In this document: piece by piece, positions 61,369 to 64,000 of the stretch
Position numbering within the stretch: the first letter of the stretch is position 1
How the letters are laid out: the number at the start of each line of letters is the position of its first letter
DNA from: Ignavibacteriota bacterium
GTDB lineage: Bacteria > Bacteroidota > Ignavibacteria > Ignavibacteriales > Melioribacteraceae
DNA: 64,000 nucleotides
Direction: 5' to 3'
Assembly (NCBI GenBank): GCA_016708125.1
Contig: JADJGF010000001.1
Coordinates: 1 to 64,000 of the forward strand
Program-made: the position numbers and the translations under genes
The notes under the pieces: generated by a model
What the model saw: only the letters and a program-made list of their open reading frames with translations
Told to the model about the DNA's origin: nothing
Database searches by the model: none

Positions 61369-64000
61369 TTATTTTGAAATAGGAGTTATCTTAAATGAAT
61401 ACTCGTATCCTTTCTTACTTGGGAAAATTAAATATTCATTATGCGGCATAGCTCCCCAGCTATCGTCACTTCCCAAACCCATCATTTTATGATCAATATG
61501 TAACTGAATCAAATCATTTTTTACAATATCCTTTGTGTGCCTTAAATCTTTGTCTTTATCAAGACCCGCATCAAAATCACTTATATAATTATGTAGTGCA
61601 TTAAATTCAAATAATTTTTCTGATTCAAACTTTAAACCTATGCCATCTTCATTTACTAATTTTAGACAAGACACATCTGTTCGATGTCCATTTTCTTGAG
61701 GTCGGATATAAGGAACATACATATCGCTTACTTTCGATTTATATAATCCAAAATGTGTTGAGTATTTTCTATCTGTATAATTTTCAATCGGGCCTCTTCC
61801 AAAATATTCTATGTTTTCAAATTCTGAGGGAAGAGTTGCTTTCATTCCAATTCTTGGAATTACGTCTTTTGAAGTATCATTGCTAAAAAATTTATTATTA
61901 ACATTAACTTCACCATCTGCATAAAAAGTATAATCAACATTCCATGTTGAGTTTACATTTTCGAAATCATATATCAAAGAAACATTATAAGATCCATCGC
62001 CATTTTCTGCAAGATTATGAGATTTAATTTTTAAATCACTTTCAGAAGCAACTTTCCAAGGTTGACATTTAACTGCCATTTTCCAACCGTAATCGTTATC
62101 GGTTGGTGCGCGCCAGAATGTTGGTCTAAATCCTTCAACGTTTTTAATAAATTCTTTTCCCTTAAAATTATAAGAAGTAATTATTCCTTTGTTAAGATCA
62201 ATTGTTGTTTTATAATTTTCGCCGGAAATTAAAATTTCATCATCATTTTCATTTACAGAAATTTCACTATTATTTTTTGATGAATTAAGAATAGGTTTAG
62301 TTTTTATAGGAATTCTAAATTGTTCATTTGCAACTTCATAATCATTTGGAAGAATTGAACTTTCATCTTTAATAATTTTTACGGAAAGATTTAAGAAATA
62401 ATTTTTACCAATATTTTTTTCTAAATCTTCAACATTAATTTTAAATCTTTTTTTGGCTTGAGGTACTATGCCAATATTTTCTTCAGTTCCTTCTTTTATA
62501 ATTTTTCCGTCAACTTCAATTGACCAATCAAGATAATAGTTCTTAAGTGTTTTAAAGAAATAATCGTTTGAAATTTCAAATTCTCCGTTCAATAAATCTA
62601 TTGGTTGAAATGAAATATCTTGGTAAACTTTTTTCACTTCATAACTGTGAGGCTTTAGAGTTCTATCCGGATAAACAACACCGTTAATTAAAAAATTTCC
62701 ATCCGAAGGAACATCTTTCGGTCCGTAATCTCCGCCGAATGTCCAATATCTTTTATCGCCAACTTTTTTCAAAATTCCTTGATCAACCCAATCCCAAATA
62801 AATCCGCCTTGTAGATTTGGATATTTTTTAATCATATCCCAATAATCCTTTAAATTTCCCAAACTGTTTCCCATTGCATGAGCATACTCACATTGAATCA
62901 GCGGACGATCGTGATAATTTTTTGCATAATTTTCCATATCCCAAATTCTATCATACATTGGAACATAAATATCGGTGTTCCACTCCATATTTGCTCTTTC
63001 ATATTGAACTAGTCTAGTTTCATCACGTTGTTTAATCCAATTGTAAGTGTTGTAAAAATTATAACCGTTACCGGCTTCATTTCCTAAAGACCAAATTATT
63101 ACGCTTGGATGATTTTTATCGCGCTCAACAGCGTTTTTAGTTCTGTACAAATGCGCTTCTAACCAATTCGGATTATTACCAAGAGTTTGACCATTTTGAA
63201 GATTATATCCCATTCCGTGGGATTCGATATTTGCTTCGGCAACTAAGTAAAGTCCATATTTATCGCATAGCTCATACCATAAATCCGGTTGAGGATAATG
63301 ACTCGTTCTTACCGCGTTTACGTTTAACTCTTTCATTCTCTTAATATCCAACATCATAGTTTCTTCATCAACAACTTGACCGGTTAATTGATTAAACTCA
63401 TGAAGATTTACACCTTTAATTAAAATTGGTTTTCCATTTACCAATAACAATCCTTCTTTAATTTCAACATTTCTAAATCCAAATTTGTAAGGAATAATTT
63501 CTTCAACTTTTCCAGTTGATGATTTTAAATAAATAAGCAGCGCATAAAGATTTGGAATTTCGGCCGACCATGATTTTACATTTTTAATTTCATTTTGCAA
63601 ATTAATTTTCTGAATACTATTCTTTTTAATATTTAATGATTTATTTTCTGAAAATATTTTTGTTCCGGATTCATCTATCAATTCATAACTGATTTGCTTT
63701 TGCATATTTTTATTTAGATGATTTTTTATTTCAACATCAATATTAATTTTTCCATCTTTGAAATTATTTATCAATGTTGATTTCACAAAAAAATCTCTAA
63801 CTCTAACTTTTGGCTGAGAATAAATAAAAACATCTCTTGTAATTCCGCTTAATCTCCAAAAATCTTGGCATTCCAAATAACTTCCGTCAGTCCACTTAAT
63901 TACTTCAACAGCTAAATTATTATTTCCATTTTTAACAAAGTTTGTGATGTTAAATTCAGCCGGAGTTTTGCCGTCTTTTGTAAAACCAACTTTCTTTCCG
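61369..64000 (-). CDS. lacZ: Beta-galactosidase, GH2 family (5' end beyond window)
   Basis: At least 877 residues; the frame is open through the right edge (GKKVGFTKDGKTPAEFNIT is upstream of YLECQDFWRLSGITRDVFIYSQ). The sandwich, immunoglobulin-like and TIM barrel domains are present: RTSHYPQPDLWYELCDKYGLYLVAEANIESHGMG, acid/base Glu in VIIWSLGNEAGNG, nucleophile Glu in PLIQCEYAHAMGNSLGNLKDYW. The C-terminal bgal small chain has YFGRGPIENYTDRK, RPQENGHRTDV and LGSDDSWG. It hydrolyses terminal beta-galactose and sits with the GH106 remnant and the GH-A enzyme in one minus-strand block, a saccharide utilisation locus. Confidence 0.93.
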   Translation of the reverse strand, partial: GKKVGFTKDGKTPAEFNITNFVKNGNNNLAVEVIKWTDGSYLECQDFWRLSGITRDVFIYSQPKVRVRDFFVKSTLINNFKDGKINIDVEIKNHLNKNMQKQISYELIDESGTKIFSENKSLNIKKNSIQKINLQNEIKNVKSWSAEIPNLYALLIYLKSSTGKVEEIIPYKFGFRNVEIKEGLLLVNGKPILIKGVNLHEFNQLTGQVVDEETMMLDIKRMKELNVNAVRTSHYPQPDLWYELCDKYGLYLVAEANIESHGMGYNLQNGQTLGNNPNWLEAHLYRTKNAVERDKNHPSVIIWSLGNEAGNGYNFYNTYNWIKQRDETRLVQYERANMEWNTDIYVPMYDRIWDMENYAKNYHDRPLIQCEYAHAMGNSLGNLKDYWDMIKKYPNLQGGFIWDWVDQGILKKVGDKRYWTFGGDYGPKDVPSDGNFLINGVVYPDRTLKPHSYEVKKVYQDISFQPIDLLNGEFEISNDYFFKTLKNYYLDWSIEVDGKIIKEGTEENIGIVPQAKKRFKINVEDLEKNIGKNYFLNLSVKIIKDESSILPNDYEVANEQFRIPIKTKPILNSSKNNSEISVNENDDEILISGENYKTTIDLNKGIITSYNFKGKEFIKNVEGFRPTFWRAPTDNDYGWKMAVKCQPWKVASESDLKIKSHNLAENGDGSYNVSLIYDFENVNSTWNVDYTFYADGEVNVNNKFFSNDTSKDVIPRIGMKATLPSEFENIEYFGRGPIENYTDRKYSTHFGLYKSKVSDMYVPYIRPQENGHRTDVSCLKLVNEDGIGLKFESEKLFEFNALHNYISDFDAGLDKDKDLRHTKDIVKNDLIQLHIDHKMMGLGSDDSWGAMPHNEYLIFPSKKGYEYSFKITPISK

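Noticed and set aside
1..64000. tRNA or rRNA genes
   Set aside because: I saw no stretch with the conserved T-loop GTTCRANNC and matching acceptor stem, nor any rRNA segment.

Overview
The window is AT-rich and looks like the chromosome of a member of the Ignavibacteriota/FCB group. This rests on several predicted secreted proteins that end in the type IX secretion (T9SS) sorting domain with the NYPNPFNP motif, on many lipobox proteins and small outer-membrane barrels, and on a Bacteroidetes-like promoter in front of one cassette. The taxonomic call is an inference.

Positions 1-56355 are one very long chromosomal integron array that continues past the left edge. I count 65 attC recombination sites, numbered here attC1-attC65 from the left, which delimit 65 complete cassettes and one partial one. 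Cassettes are transcribed almost without exception on the minus strand, away from attI at about 56140-56355. The integrase gene intI (57357-56356, minus) has its 3' end towards attI, so integrase and cassettes run the same way. This is the inverted arrangement known from Treponema denticola and is opposite to most integrons. As given, intI is broken by homopolymer frameshifts.

Each cassette has its own attC on its left and its gene on the right. Most attCs are about 223 bp (type A): outer arms AAATAACCC ... GGGTTGATTT with one unpaired G, and an inner hairpin in three interchangeable versions: A1 GCAGTTTTT, A2 GCAAAGTTT, A3 CAATGTTT. Minority types are B (GTTGCGCCTAACCCGCC ... GGGTTGAGGCGC), C (around the transposase cassettes), D (275-277 bp, long perfect arms), E and F (few copies).

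Cargo falls into six groups. (1) Six toxin-antitoxin modules: Phd/ParE-like, BrnT/BrnA and RHH/RelE-like. (2) Many lipoproteins, outer-membrane barrels and two T9SS-secreted proteins. (3) Small membrane proteins and possible defence genes: a membrane protein plus caspase-like protease, two HEPN-like proteins and a TPR membrane protein. (4) Nuclease or enzyme cassettes: a GIY-YIG protein and two Ntn-hydrolase-type amidases. (5) Two copies of an IS91-family transposase cassette, one of them at the attI-proximal position. (6) Twelve copies of a 350-bp cassette without any gene. Several cassettes are duplicated 4-36 kb apart.

Positions 57358-64000 are ordinary chromosome: a T9SS-secreted glycoside hydrolase, a badly decayed GH106 rhamnosidase gene and a GH2 beta-galactosidase running off the right edge. 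Together they suggest a plant or algal polysaccharide degradation locus next to the integron.
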